A stretch of DNA of 64,000 bases. It comes from Megalobrama amblycephala (taxonomy: Eukaryota > Chordata > Actinopteri > Cypriniformes > Xenocyprididae). The stretch spans positions 4,391,796 through 4,455,795 of the forward strand of contig NC_063061.1 of NCBI RefSeq assembly GCF_018812025.1. Reading direction: 5' to 3'. Both the position numbers and the translations under genes were made by a program. Positions 47,901 to 58,871 of this stretch are shown here, piece after piece (the first letter of the stretch is position 1; each line of letters begins with the position of its first letter). Below the pieces are notes generated by a model. The model worked only from the letters and a program-made list of their open reading frames with translations, was not told where the DNA came from and did no database searches.

Positions 47901-49256
47901 CAATATATGTGCTGTTGTAGTTAACTCATTACGCTGTTGCATTGCAACATGTGCGTTTATGCGCTTGTTTCATTGCATTGAATACTAGAACTAACGTATT
48001 CGTTATGCATTGAAAAGATAACACATAACTCGTTGTGTTGCAATGAATGAACTAACTCATCCGTTATGCATTGAGGAGATAACACAACGTGCGGTTGTGC
48101 AGTGAAGTTATATGAAAGGTGTTTGTTGCACTGCGTTGCATACATGAACTAACTTTTTCCTTTGTGTACTGAAGAGAAAACAAATCACTTTGCATTATAT
48201 ACAACAGTTAACTTATTACGCTGTGCATAGAAGAAATTTAAAAAAAAACATATGTACATGGTAAGATATGCACTGTTTCCTTCCATCCTATACAATAACT
48301 AACGTATTGCTCATGCATTGAAGAGATACATAACTAGTTGTTTTGAGATGAATGAGCTAACACATCCTTTATGCATTGAAGAGCTAACACATAACATGCG
48401 CATTGCATTTCACAAGTTATTCCGTTTCGTTGCGAAGAGAGAACACTACAGGTGTTTGTTGCACTCGGCTGCATACAAAAACTAACTCTTTCCTTTGTGC
48501 ATTGAAGAGAAAACAAATCAAATAAGCTGGTGCATTCCAATGCACTAAAAACTGTTTCAGTGCATAGCATACAATAGTTAACTTATTACGCCGTGCATAG
48601 AAAACATTAAAAAAAACATATGTACTGTAGCATTGCAACATGTAAGATGTGCACTGTTTCGTTGCATGCTATACAAGAATTAACGTATTTCTCATGCATT
48701 AGAGAGATAACACATAAGTCGTTGTGTTGAGATGAATGAACTAACTCATCCGTTATGCATACAATAGTTAACTTATTATGCTGTGCAATGAATAAATTAA
48801 AAAAAAAACATGTGTACATTGCTACGTGTAAGATATGCACTTTTTCCTTCCATCCAATCCATGCATTGAAGGGATACATAACTAGTTGTTTTTAGATGAA
48901 TGAGCTAACACATCCTTTACGCATTGAAGAGATAACACATAACATGCGCATTGGATGAGTTATTCCGTTTCTTTGCGAAGAGAGAACACTACAGGTGTTT
49001 GTTTCACTGCGTTGCATACAAGAACTAAATCTTTCCTTTGTGCATTGAAGTGAAAACAAATCACATTAGCTGGTGCATTCCAATGCATCACAAACTGTTT
49101 TAGTGCATAGCATACAATAACTTATTACGCCGTGCATACTAATGTATTCCTCATGCATTGAAGAGATGACACATAGATACATCTCGATGTGTTGCGAAGA
49201 ATGAACTAACTCATCCATTATGCATTGAAGTGATAAAAAATACGTGTATTGCATGG
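41985..49256. repeat. Satellite A, second main block
   Basis: Satellite A resumes with ACAAACAAATCACATAAGC and carries higher-order landmarks at about 42770 and 46032. From 44400 on it is the copy-2 part of the 13,450-bp duplication. The longer open frame at 42677-43084 (135 codons) is assembled from the same repeat words and has no domain. Confidence 0.9.
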
Positions 49257-50440
49257 CAGTCCTCGATCATGAACTTTGCATACATGCCCCATTTTGATGT
49301 TATTTCAGACATAGAGTATTGCATTTTTGACATAATGGACATATTTCTGGCAAATAAGTCATCGATCGGAAACTTTCTATATATACTCAGTGACTCCATC
49401 TGATGGTACGTCAGCCATAGAATAGTGCAAATTTGACCTAAAGGTCATATTGCTGGCCAAAGAGCTCTCAAACTTGAACTTTTCATACATGACTGTTGAC
49501 TCCTGATGTTACTTCACCCATAAAGAAGTCCATATTAGCTATACTGAACATATTTCTGGCTAATTAGTCCTCGATCTTGAACTTTCCATTCATAGTCATT
49601 GACTCCTGTTTTATTTCCTTCAGCTTTACAAGAGTCCATTTTAGACTTGATTAAACTTTTACAGTCCCAAGAGTCCTCGATCATGAACTTTATATACAGG
49701 CCTCACTCTGATGTTACTTGAGCCATAGAGTATTGCATATTTGACCTAATGACCATATTTCTGGCCGAAAATGACTCCATCTTGAACTTTCAATACAGAC
49801 TCATTGATTCACTCTGATGTTACTTGAGCCATATATGAAGCCATTTTGACCTACTGAACAAATTTCTGGCAAATTAGTCATTGATGATGAACTTTTTATA
49901 TAAAGTCATTGACTCTTTCTGATGATATGTCAGCCACAGAGAATTGCGTATTTGACCTAATGGACATATTGCTGTCAAATTGGTACTCAATCTTCAACTT
50001 TCATTACATACTCATTGACTCATTCTGATGCTACTTCAGTCATGTATGAACCCATTTTTGAACTACTGAACAAATTTCTGGCAAGTTAGTCTTTGATGAT
50101 GAAATATCTATTCAGACTTATTGACTTTTTCTGGTGTTACATAAGACAGACAGTAGGCCATATTTGACCTTAGAAACATATTTCTGGCCTAAGAGTGCTT
50201 GATCTTGAACTTTCTATAGATACTCATTGACTCTTTCTGATTTTATTTCCGCCATACAGAAGTCCATTATAGACCTACTTAAAAAACATTTTTTGTCCTC
50301 GATCATGAATTTTGTATACATAATTATTGACTCCACCTGACGATAATTAAGCCAGACAGTAGACAGACAGTAGGCCATATTTGACCTAAGGAACATATTT
50401 CTGGCATAAGTGCGCTTGATCTTGGACTTTCTACAGTATA
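44400..50440. repeat. Segmental duplication, copy 2 (13,450-bp offset)
   Basis: Near-identical counterpart of 30950-36990. Similarity in the same register ends in satellite B near 50.5 kb, where copy 2 switches to shortened higher-order variants. Confidence 0.85.
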
Positions 50441-53436
50441 TATACTCTTTGACTCCTGATTTGACTTCACCCATACAGAACTCCATATAAGAGCGACTGA
50501 ACATATTTCTGGCAAATTAGTCCTCGATGATGATCTTTTTACATGAAGTCTTTCAATCCTTCTGATGATATGTCAGCCACAGAGAATTGCGTATTTGACC
50601 TAATGGACATATTACTGTCAAATTGGTACTCAATCTTCAACTTTCATTACATACTCATTGACTCATTCTGATGCTACTTCAGTCTTGTATGAACCCATTT
50701 TTGAACTACTGAACAAATTTCTGGCAAGTTAGTCTTTGATGATGAAATATCTATTCAGACTTATTGACTTTTTCTGGTGTTACATAAGACAGACAGTAGG
50801 CCATATTTGACCTTAGAAACATATTTCTGGCCTAAGAGTGCTTGATCTTGAACTTTCTATAGATACTCATTGACTCTTTCTGATTTTATTTCCGCCATAC
50901 AGAAGTCCATTATAGACCTACTTAAAAAACATTTTTTGTCCTCGATCATGAATTTTGTATACATAATTATTGACTCGACCTGACGATAATTAAGCCAGAC
51001 AGTAGACAGACAGTAGGCCATATTTGACCTAAGGAACATATTTCTGGCAAATTAGTCATTGATGATGAACTTTATATATAAAGTCATTGACTCTTTCTGA
51101 TGATATGTCAGCCACAGAGAATTGCGTATTTGACCTAATGGACATATTACTGTCAAATTGGTACTCAATCTTCAACTTTCATTACATACTCATTGACTCA
51201 TTCTGATGCTACTTCAGTCATGTATGAACCCATTTTTGAACGACTGAACAAATTTCTGGCAAGTTAGTCTTTGATGATGAAATATCTATTCAGACTTATT
51301 GACTTTTTCTGGTGTTACATAAGACAGACAGTAGTCCATATTTGACCTTAGAAATATATTTCTGGCCTAAGAGTGCTTGATCTTGAACTTTCTGTAGATA
51401 CTCATTGACTCTTTCTGATTTTATTTCCGCCATACAGAAGTCCATTATAGACCTGCTTAAAAAACATTTTTGTCCTCGATCATAAATTTTGTATACATAA
51501 TTATTGACTCCATCTGACGATAATTAATCCAGACAGTAGACAGACAGTAGGCCATATTTGACCCAAGGAACATATTTCTGGCCTAAGTGCGCTTGATCTT
51601 GAACTTTCTTATATATACTCTTTGACTCCTGATTTGACTTCACCCATACAGAACTCCATATAAAACCAACTGAACATATTTCTGGCAAATTAGTCCTCAA
51701 TGATGATCTTTTTACATAAACTCATTGAATCCTTCTGATGATACGTCAGCCACAGAGGATTGCATATTTGACCTAATGACCATATTTCTGGCCGAAAATG
51801 ACTCCATCTTGAACTTTCAATACAGACTCATTGATTCACTCTGATGTTACTTGAGCCATATATGAAGCCATTTTGACCTACTGAACAAATTTCTGGCAAA
51901 TTAGTCATTGATGATGAACTTTTTATATAAAGTCATTGACTCTTTCTGATGATATGTCAGCCACAGAGAATTGCGTATTTGACCTAATGGACATATTGCT
52001 GTCAAATTGGTACTCAATCTTCAACTTTCATTACATACTCATTGACTCATTCTGATGCTACTTCAGTCATGTATGAACCCATTTTTGAACTACTGAACAA
52101 ATTTCTGGCAAGTTAGTCTTTGATGATGAAATATCTATTCAGACTTATTGACTTTTTCTGGTGTTACATATGACAGACAGTAGGCCATATTTGACCTTAG
52201 AAACATATTTCTGGCCTAAGAGTGCTTGATCTTGAACTTTCTATAGATACTCATTGACTCTTTCTGATTTTATTTCCGCCATACAGAAGTCCATTATAGA
52301 CCTACTTAAAAAACATTTTTTGTCCTCGATCATGAATTTTGTATACATAATTATTGACTCCACCTGACGATAATTAAGCCAGACAGTAGACAGACAGTAG
52401 GCCATATTTGACCTAAGGAACATATTTCTGGCATAAGTGCGCTTGATCTTGGACTTTCTACAGTATATATACTCTTTGACTCCTGATTTGACTTCACCCA
52501 TACAGAACTCCATATAAGAGCGACTGAACATATTTCTGGCAAATTAGTCCTCGATGATGATCTTTTTACATGAAGTCTTTCAATCCTTCTGATGATACGT
52601 CAGCCACAGAGGATTGCATATTTGACCTAATGGACATATTTCTAGAAAATTGGTACTCAATCTTCAACTTTTAATACATACTCATTGACTCCATCTGATG
52701 GTACGTCAGCCATAGAATAGTGCAAATTTGACCTAAAGGTCATATTGCTGGCCAAAGAGCTCTCAAACTTGAACTTTTCATACATGACTGTTGACTCCTG
52801 ATGTTACTTCACCCATAAAGAAGTCCATATTAGCTATACTGAACATATTTCTGGCTAATTAGTCCTCGATCTTGAACTTTCCATTCATAGTCATTGACTC
52901 CTGTTTTATTTCCTTCAGCTTTACAAGAGTCCATTTTAGACTTGATTAAACTTTTACAGTCCCAAGAGTCCTCGATCATGAACTTTATATACAGGCCTCA
53001 CTCTGATGTTACTTGAGCCGTAGAGTAATGCATATTTGACCTAATGACCATATTTCTGGCCGAAAATGACTCCATCTTGAACTTTCAATACAGACTCATT
53101 GATTCACTCTGATGTTACTTGAGCCATATATGAAGCCATTTTGACCTACTGAACAAATTTCTGGCAAATTAGTCATTGATGATGAACTTTTCATATAAAG
53201 TCATTGACTCTTTCTGATGATATGTCAGCCACAGAGAATTGCGTATTTGACCTAATGGACATATTGCTGTCAAATTGGTACTCAATCTTCAACTTTCATT
53301 ACATACTCATTGACTCATTCTGATGCTACTTCAGTCTTGTATGAACCCATTTTTGAACTACTGAACAAATTTCTGGCAAGTTAGTCTTTGATGATGAAAT
53401 ATCTATTCAGACTTATTGACTTTTTCTGGTGTTACA
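49257..53436. repeat. Satellite B, block 2 (runs into gap)
   Basis: Starts at the same A/B junction as block 1 and is initially near-identical. After about 50.5 kb the marker TTTCTGATTTTATTTCCGCC recurs at shortened spacings (about 50236, 50879, 51416, 52263), so these higher-order units have lost whole monomers. The block ends at the N gap inside a monomer (GACTTTTTCTGGTGTTACA). Confidence 0.9.
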
Positions 53437-54436
53437 NNNNNNNNNNNNNNNNNNNNNNNNNNNNNNNNNNNNNNNNNNNNNNNNNNNNNNNNNNNNNNNN
53501 NNNNNNNNNNNNNNNNNNNNNNNNNNNNNNNNNNNNNNNNNNNNNNNNNNNNNNNNNNNNNNNNNNNNNNNNNNNNNNNNNNNNNNNNNNNNNNNNNNNN
53601 NNNNNNNNNNNNNNNNNNNNNNNNNNNNNNNNNNNNNNNNNNNNNNNNNNNNNNNNNNNNNNNNNNNNNNNNNNNNNNNNNNNNNNNNNNNNNNNNNNNN
53701 NNNNNNNNNNNNNNNNNNNNNNNNNNNNNNNNNNNNNNNNNNNNNNNNNNNNNNNNNNNNNNNNNNNNNNNNNNNNNNNNNNNNNNNNNNNNNNNNNNNN
53801 NNNNNNNNNNNNNNNNNNNNNNNNNNNNNNNNNNNNNNNNNNNNNNNNNNNNNNNNNNNNNNNNNNNNNNNNNNNNNNNNNNNNNNNNNNNNNNNNNNNN
53901 NNNNNNNNNNNNNNNNNNNNNNNNNNNNNNNNNNNNNNNNNNNNNNNNNNNNNNNNNNNNNNNNNNNNNNNNNNNNNNNNNNNNNNNNNNNNNNNNNNNN
54001 NNNNNNNNNNNNNNNNNNNNNNNNNNNNNNNNNNNNNNNNNNNNNNNNNNNNNNNNNNNNNNNNNNNNNNNNNNNNNNNNNNNNNNNNNNNNNNNNNNNN
54101 NNNNNNNNNNNNNNNNNNNNNNNNNNNNNNNNNNNNNNNNNNNNNNNNNNNNNNNNNNNNNNNNNNNNNNNNNNNNNNNNNNNNNNNNNNNNNNNNNNNN
54201 NNNNNNNNNNNNNNNNNNNNNNNNNNNNNNNNNNNNNNNNNNNNNNNNNNNNNNNNNNNNNNNNNNNNNNNNNNNNNNNNNNNNNNNNNNNNNNNNNNNN
54301 NNNNNNNNNNNNNNNNNNNNNNNNNNNNNNNNNNNNNNNNNNNNNNNNNNNNNNNNNNNNNNNNNNNNNNNNNNNNNNNNNNNNNNNNNNNNNNNNNNNN
54401 NNNNNNNNNNNNNNNNNNNNNNNNNNNNNNNNNNNN
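53437..54436. other. Assembly gap of 1000 N
   Basis: Exactly 1000 ambiguous bases, so the size is probably a placeholder. Open frames that appear across it have no meaning. The left side is satellite B, the right side unrelated sequence, so the true end of the satellite is hidden. Confidence 0.99.
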
Positions 54437-54729
54437 GGATTAAAATAATAATAATAAATATATGTGATGTGAGCGCACGAGTTAATGTGTGGTTGTGTTT
54501 ACATGAATAGCATATGCTAACGAGCTAACGTAAATAAACTGTATAAATACTGAGTAAACAGCGTTCAAGTTACTTTTATACTTTATTACATGACATTTAA
54601 GGGATATTTTTAATCGAGGATCACTATTTATTCATATATTTAATTCACAAATGAAAAATTATAGGCAATAACACTTAAATAATTAGTATTTTGCATTAAC
54701 TTGCTTGTTATACAGACCTACGCTGAAGC
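54437..54729. other. Unassigned sequence after the gap
   Basis: An AT-rich start with ATAATAATAAATATATG. No repeat period or transposon end was recognised. Confidence 0.4.
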
Positions 54730-54880
54730 TGAATGAGGCTCCGCCCACCGGCGCCATCTTGTCTCGCTTGTTGTTCATTGCGTATGCAGCCAATAGGGGC
54801 TGCGGAATTAGACTCCGCCCGTCGGCGCCATCTTGTTTTCGTGATTTCCCGCCTACCAGTACCGATCTGACCAATCACAG
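54730..54880. promoter_or_regulatory. CpG-rich promoter-like patch with duplicated GC-box/YY1-like pair
   Basis: CTCCGCCCACCGGCGCCATCTTGT (positions 54739-54762, given as key words CCGCCC and GCCATCTTG) is repeated as CTCCGCCC...GGCGCCATCTTG at 54813-54835. Between and after them are two CCAAT boxes (AGCCAATAGG about 54789, GACCAATCAC about 54869) and an E2F-like TTTCCCGC (about 54845). This mixture is typical of vertebrate housekeeping promoters. The direction of transcription cannot be fixed; no first exon was recognised. Confidence 0.5.
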
Positions 54881-54989
54881 GCCTCAATACTTACACTTGT
54901 GTGAAAAATGCAAATTTTCGATGACGCCGGTACAGTACCAGGACCCGGCTGCAGGGGCGCACTCTCGTACACAGAGGATACACAGTGTA

Positions 54990-55179
54990 TGGTATAAAAT
55001 CAGGTTTTTGTGGTATATAAGGACATGCCGCGAAAATTGGAGAGGGTGCTTCTGGGACATAGAGAAAGGCATCTACATTGCCGGAATTACAAGGACATGG
55101 CCTGTGTCCTCATAAACCCAAATGTCCCCGTAATGCCGGTGCGTATTCAGGTCAAAAGTCCTCGTAAACCACAAAAACC

Positions 55180-55220
<41 letters not shown>
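54990..55220. repeat. Inverted repeat with adjoining (AC)n microsatellite
   Basis: GGTTTTTGTGGTATATAAGG (from 55003) pairs imperfectly with GTCCTCGTAAACCACAAAAA (55158 onward), followed directly by (AC)n at 55181-55220. GTGTCCTCATAAACCC lies between. I have seen this stem word next to CA repeats in fish genomes, so it is probably a dispersed short element. Confidence 0.6.
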
Positions 55221-55222
<2 letters not shown>

Positions 55223-55620
55223 CTGTCCCACTAACTTTTTAAAACAAAGTTACACCACTGTACATTTGTTAAAAAAGTAATTAAGTGCCAGTTTTGTCAA
55301 ATATTTAGTTTACCGTAAAGACCTCTCGTGCTCGCCAGTTTCTGTTTGGTTTTATTGCAGCTCTCTTTATATAAAGCATAATGTGGGTGTGACAATATTC
55401 TTTTAAACCACAAAACCTGCTAGGTGGCCTAAATTAGATACCAGTATAGTTTTTGTTTAGAAACGAACAAAATATAGATAAGAACTAAATGTTAACATAA
55501 CTTAACACCAACAAACTTGTCAGACTACCTTATTAAAAGTAAAAAGTGAGAGACAAGCTGTATAAAAATAGCAAGAATGAATTTTCCTCTTCAGCAGCAG
55601 ATTTCCATTCAATTTATAGC

Positions 55621-55651
<31 letters not shown>

Positions 55652-55794
55652 GATTAATTAAATTCAACCTTATAAAATACACTCTAAAAGATTACTTTTT
55701 AAACATATTTTACACATAGTATGTTCTAGTTAAAACCATATGGTAAAATGGTTATTTATTTCTGTCTTTTTTTTATCTGTAACTCCTTTCAAAG

Positions 55795-55850
55795 CCATGC
55801 AACTCATTATTGATTTCATCGAGCTCAACCATCCAACATTTTCTCAACAG
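55795..55850 (+). CDS. Candidate internal exon, plus strand, unidentified
   Basis: A 56-bp stretch lies between a good 3' splice signal (T-rich tract ending CTTTCAAAG, 55791-55794) and a 5' splice site CAACAG|GTAATT. It reads CC + 18 codons: MQLIIDFIELNHPTFSQQ. It ends on a codon boundary and would join in phase to the stretch at 56552-56641. I do not recognise the protein family. It lies about 0.9 kb downstream of the promoter-like patch. It could be a chance open stretch or part of a decayed gene. Confidence 0.3.
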
Positions 55851-56022
55851 GTAATTGATATCCTTCTTAAAACGTCTACAAATGTTAATGTTTCAATTTG
55901 CAACATGGTTTGCTCGATTATGTCTATGTCTAGATTAATTTAAATATCAGTCTTTGTATCATGATTACCTAAATAAAGAAATATAACACATAAATCATTG
56001 AATTTGGCAAATCAAAGAGCAA

Positions 56023-56196
56023 TTAAAGAGCTTTTGTCATTAAATTACTATTATTTGCAATACCTGGCCCATCAATATTAACAAAGCTTTTCTTCTGCAC
56101 TTGTTTTACATATTGAACTTTCTGTTGATCAAAACATTGCTGTCTTACCCACCACTTCCCTTTGCATTTATTTTTCATAGATATTTTCTGACTGGT
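56023..56196 (-). CDS. Candidate terminal exon, minus strand
   Basis: After ATTACAG on the minus strand a phase-0 frame of 57 codons starts TSQKISMKNKCKGKWW, contains KVQYVKQVQKKSFVNIDGPG and ends in a stop at 56023-56025. The upstream pyrimidine tract is poor and no AATAAA is seen just downstream on this strand. It may be part of the same unidentified minus-strand gene or pseudogene as 56702-56822. Confidence 0.2.
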   Translation of the reverse strand, partial: TSQKISMKNKCKGKWWVRQQCFDQQKVQYVKQVQKKSFVNIDGPGIANNSNLMTKAL

Positions 56197-56406
56197 CTGT
56201 AATTTCTTAATAGTGATTTTATGATACATGATAAATTATCATTGTGGCTGAATGTTTTTTAAAAGAGAATAACATATAACATAACACAGAACCAGATGAA
56301 CAAGTTACTAGATGGTTTAAAAAAATCCTGTATGTTCACATTTTACTGGCTATTGCATGAAAACTTAGCAAAACCTTAGATTATCTCTGTTCATAATCAA
56401 AACAAC

Positions 56407-56436
56407 CTGCATGACATTCCCATCCTCAATCTGAAT
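56407..56436 (-). CDS. Candidate 30-bp mini-exon, minus strand
   Basis: Between TTTGTCTTTTAG and CAG|GTTGTT on the minus strand lies a 30-bp phase-0 stretch reading IQIEDGNVMQ. It would join in frame to 56702-56822 upstream and 56023-56196 downstream. If not spliced, it continues 13 codons to a stop and would be a terminal exon. Such a short exon is weak evidence alone. Confidence 0.2.
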
Positions 56437-56551
56437 CTAAAAGACAAATTACTAACATGCATACAACAATTTTAATCTAAAAATCAAATAGTTTTATTGT
56501 TTTATTATATTGTTTATTATATTTGAATGGAAGTTTCCTCTCTCCATCTAG

Positions 56552-56641
56552 GATGACTTCTACTTTGCTAAGTGGCTAGCCTATGTTTTTATGAATCATT
56601 ATACACACTCATATGTACAGGAGGACAAGATTAGTTTGTGA
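56552..56641 (+). CDS. Candidate terminal exon, plus strand, unidentified
   Basis: Preceded by a pyrimidine-rich 3' splice signal (TTTCCTCTCTCCATCTAG), it reads in phase 0 DDFYFAKWLAYVFMNHYTHS then YVQEDKISL and stops at TGA (56639-56641). It joins in frame to 55795-55850 across a 701-bp intron. The composition is protein-like (aromatic and charged residues mixed), but no family is recognised. It lies inside a possible intron of the opposite-strand exon set (56023-56822), so at least one set may be spurious. Confidence 0.3.
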   Translation, partial: DDFYFAKWLAYVFMNHYTHSYVQEDKISL

Positions 56642-56701
56642 GGTGTTAGTTGTCAGAGCTGTCTGAAGTTTACTAACAAGATAAATAGAAAGGTGAAATA
56701 C

Positions 56702-56822
56702 CTGATGCTCTGAGATAAATGTGTCATCGAACTTACTTGTCATGTCATGCAGTCCCTGTAAAGCAATGTGTTCTGTGTTTGTCACGCCACAGAAAAATGT
56801 GTTATTAACCACCCAGCCAAAT
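56702..56822 (-). CDS. Candidate internal exon, minus strand, unidentified
   Basis: On the minus strand a 3' splice signal (TTTTTTAATCATTCAG) precedes 121 bp reading one base plus 40 codons, beginning FGWVVNNTFFCGVTNTEHIA and ending FDDTFISEHQ. It then meets a 5' splice site CAG|GTATTT. The end is in phase 0. The sequence looks strongly protein-like; I cannot name the family. Confidence 0.35.
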
Positions 56823-56986
56823 CTGAATGATTAAAAAACGGCAAGTAAATTAAATAAGTTAGCAAAATCTTGAATAAATTAACAGTATAGCTTGTTTGCA
56901 ATCATGTGATTCTGATGATGTGCAAAATTCAGGTGGAGGGCAGGAAGTGAAAATTAGAATGGACGAGATGGAGAAAAGTCAGTACT

Positions 56987-57417
56987 GTTGTAACGACGCA
57001 GGACTCATGGTAAGATCCATTTGCAGCTTTATTTAAACAGAGTTCATAGTCAGACAGGCAAAGGTGTTACAACAGCAAACATGGCAGAGAGCAGGCAGAA
57101 TCGTAGTCGTGGAACAGGCAGTGGGTCAGGGCTGGCAGATAACAAACGTAAATCCAAAACAGAGCAAAGGGTCCAAAGGGCAGGCGGCAGAGTATCATAA
57201 ACGAGGAACAGACAGGATCAGAAACAGGTAGACAATCAAGAATTGTAACAGAAGTTAACAAGACCTCGCAAAGTATGTGAGTGTGTGAATGGTTTAAATA
57301 GTCCAGATAATATGCTGCAGCTGGGTGTGGTGATTACTGATTGGTGAAGTGAGTGCAGGTGATTGCCAGGGAGGATTGTGGGAAATGTAGTCCGGGAATG
57401 AACGGAAACGTGACAAC
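56987..57417. mobile_element. Short non-autonomous dispersed element, imperfect TIR GTTGTMACG
   Basis: It starts GTTGTAACGACGCAGGACTC and ends AACGTGACAAC, giving a short inverted repeat. The interior (CAGCTTTATTTAAACAGAG, CATAGTCAGACAGGCAAAGG, GGCAGTGGGTCAGG, GTGCAGGTGATTGCC) resembles a repeat family common in cyprinid genomes. No clear TSD was found. The open frames at 57067-57261 and 57294-57560 lie in it and are not genes. Confidence 0.5.
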
Positions 57418-57469
57418 TGTGCTGGTTTAAAAAGGTATAAACAGAAAATGATGGACGTGCAGGATCTGT

Positions 57470-57585
57470 GTATTATTCTAAACCTGCATACATTTCTTTG
57501 TTCTGTTGAACACAAAGGAATATAATTGGAAGAGTGTAACCCAGCAGATCTTGCCCCCATTCACTACCATAGTAGGAAAAAAAAA
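57470..57585. repeat. Diverged fragment of the TTAA-type MITE family
   Basis: CTGCATACATTTCTTTGTTC, TGTTGAACACAAAGGAATAT and CCCCATTCACTACCATAGTA match, with many changes, the interior of the MITE at 59479-59836. An old truncated copy. Confidence 0.5.
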
Positions 57586-57940
57586 TACAATGTACTATTT
57601 TTTCAGACAATTAACTATATGTTATTTACAATTGAAAATGTATTATAGTTTACTACTATACTATATTATTAGTTGAACTTAAGAGTGCTTTTTTTAGGAG
57701 GAGTAGGAGTTGAGTACATCTGTAATTTCATGATTATTTCTATTGTCTTTGAAATATTATTGTAGATAATTGTTTTTGAAATATGGCTACTAATACTGCA
57801 GAATGTACTGACAAGCATTTATGGTAAACTAAAATATACTTTATTTATATTGAAATGTGCATGTCATGTATTTAAATATATTTGTAATTAATTACACATT
57901 TGTAATGACGAACTTCCAATTTAGTACATTTAAAATACAG

Positions 57941-58871
57941 TACAGTCCAAAAGTTTGGAACCACTAAGATTTTTAATGTTTTTAAAAGAAGTTTTGTCTG
58001 CTCACCAAGGCTACATTTATTTAATTAAAAATACAGTAAAAACAGTAATATTGTGAAATATTATTACAATTTAAAAGAACTGTTTTCTATTTGAATATAT
58101 TTCACAAAGTAATTTATTCCTGTGATGCAAAGCTGCATTTTCAGCATCCTTACTCCAGTCTTCAGTGTCACATGATCCTTCAGAAATCATTATAATATGC
58201 TGATCTGCTGCTCAAGAAACATTTAATGTGTACAATTGTACAAAATATTTGTGTACAATATTTTTTTTCAGGATTATTTGATGAATAGAAAGTTCAAAAG
58301 AACAGTGTTTATCTGAAATCTAATCTTTTGTAACATTATAAATGTCTTTACTGCCACTTTTGATTGATTTAATGCATCCTTGCTGAATAAAAGTATTCAT
58401 TTCTTTAATTTCTTTTCAAAAAAATAAAAATAAAAATTCTTACTGACCCCAAACTTTTGAACGGTAGTGTATAATGCTACAGAAGCTTTGTATTTCAGAT
58501 AAATGCTGTTCTTTTGAACTTTCTATTCATCAAGGAATCCTGAAAAAAAAAAGTACACAACTGTTTTCAACATTGAAAATAATCATAAATGTTTATTGAG
58601 CAGCAGATCAGCATATTAGAATGATTTCTGAAGGATCATGTGACACTGAAGACTGGAGTAACAATGCTGAAAATTCAGCTTTGCATCACAGGAATAAATT
58701 ACTTTGTCAAATATATTTAAATAGTACACAGTTATTTTAAATTGTAATAATATTTCACAATATTACTGTTTTTTACTGTATTTTTAATTAAATAAATGTA
58801 GCCTTGGTGAGCAGACGAAACTTCTTTTAAAAACATTAAAAATCTTAGTGGTTCCAAACTTTTGGACTGTA
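57941..58871. mobile_element. Tc1-like inverted-repeat MITE pair with TA flanks
   Basis: The ends are TA-CAGTCCAAAAGTTTGGAACC and GGTTCCAAACTTTTGGACTG-TA. The left part (57943 to about 58469) is itself bounded by CAAAAGTTTGG and CCAAACTTTTGAACGGTAGTG, so this is a full copy followed by a partial copy in inverse orientation. Shared words in mirror order include CACATGATCCTTCAGAAATC / GATTTCTGAAGGATCATGTG. TA target and CAGT...-CAAAAGTTTGG ends are typical of fish Tc1/mariner-derived MITEs. No transposase. Confidence 0.75.

Noticed and set aside
25643..49254. Many 60-135-codon frames on both strands in satellite A as genes
   Set aside because: The same frames reappear at the ~3.29-kb and 13,450-bp repeat distances on overlapping strands, consist of satellite words, and show no coding signature.
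9323..49256. CRISPR-like array, because of regularly repeated boxes
   Set aside because: Spacing is irregular (60-160 bp), the 'spacers' are themselves repeated in higher-order units, and the genome is vertebrate.
36764..52542. Repeated 96- and 63-codon minus-strand frames as a tandem gene family
   Set aside because: They recur at exactly the 1268-bp satellite B period, overlap each other in two frames, and have no domain, start context or splice sites.
53388..54510. Long open frames across the gap
   Set aside because: They consist almost entirely of N.
54705..55115. 136-codon plus-strand frame overlapping the promoter-like patch
   Set aside because: The frame runs through GC-box/YY1-like motifs and a dispersed inverted repeat, has no domain, and the overlapping minus frames are equally open.
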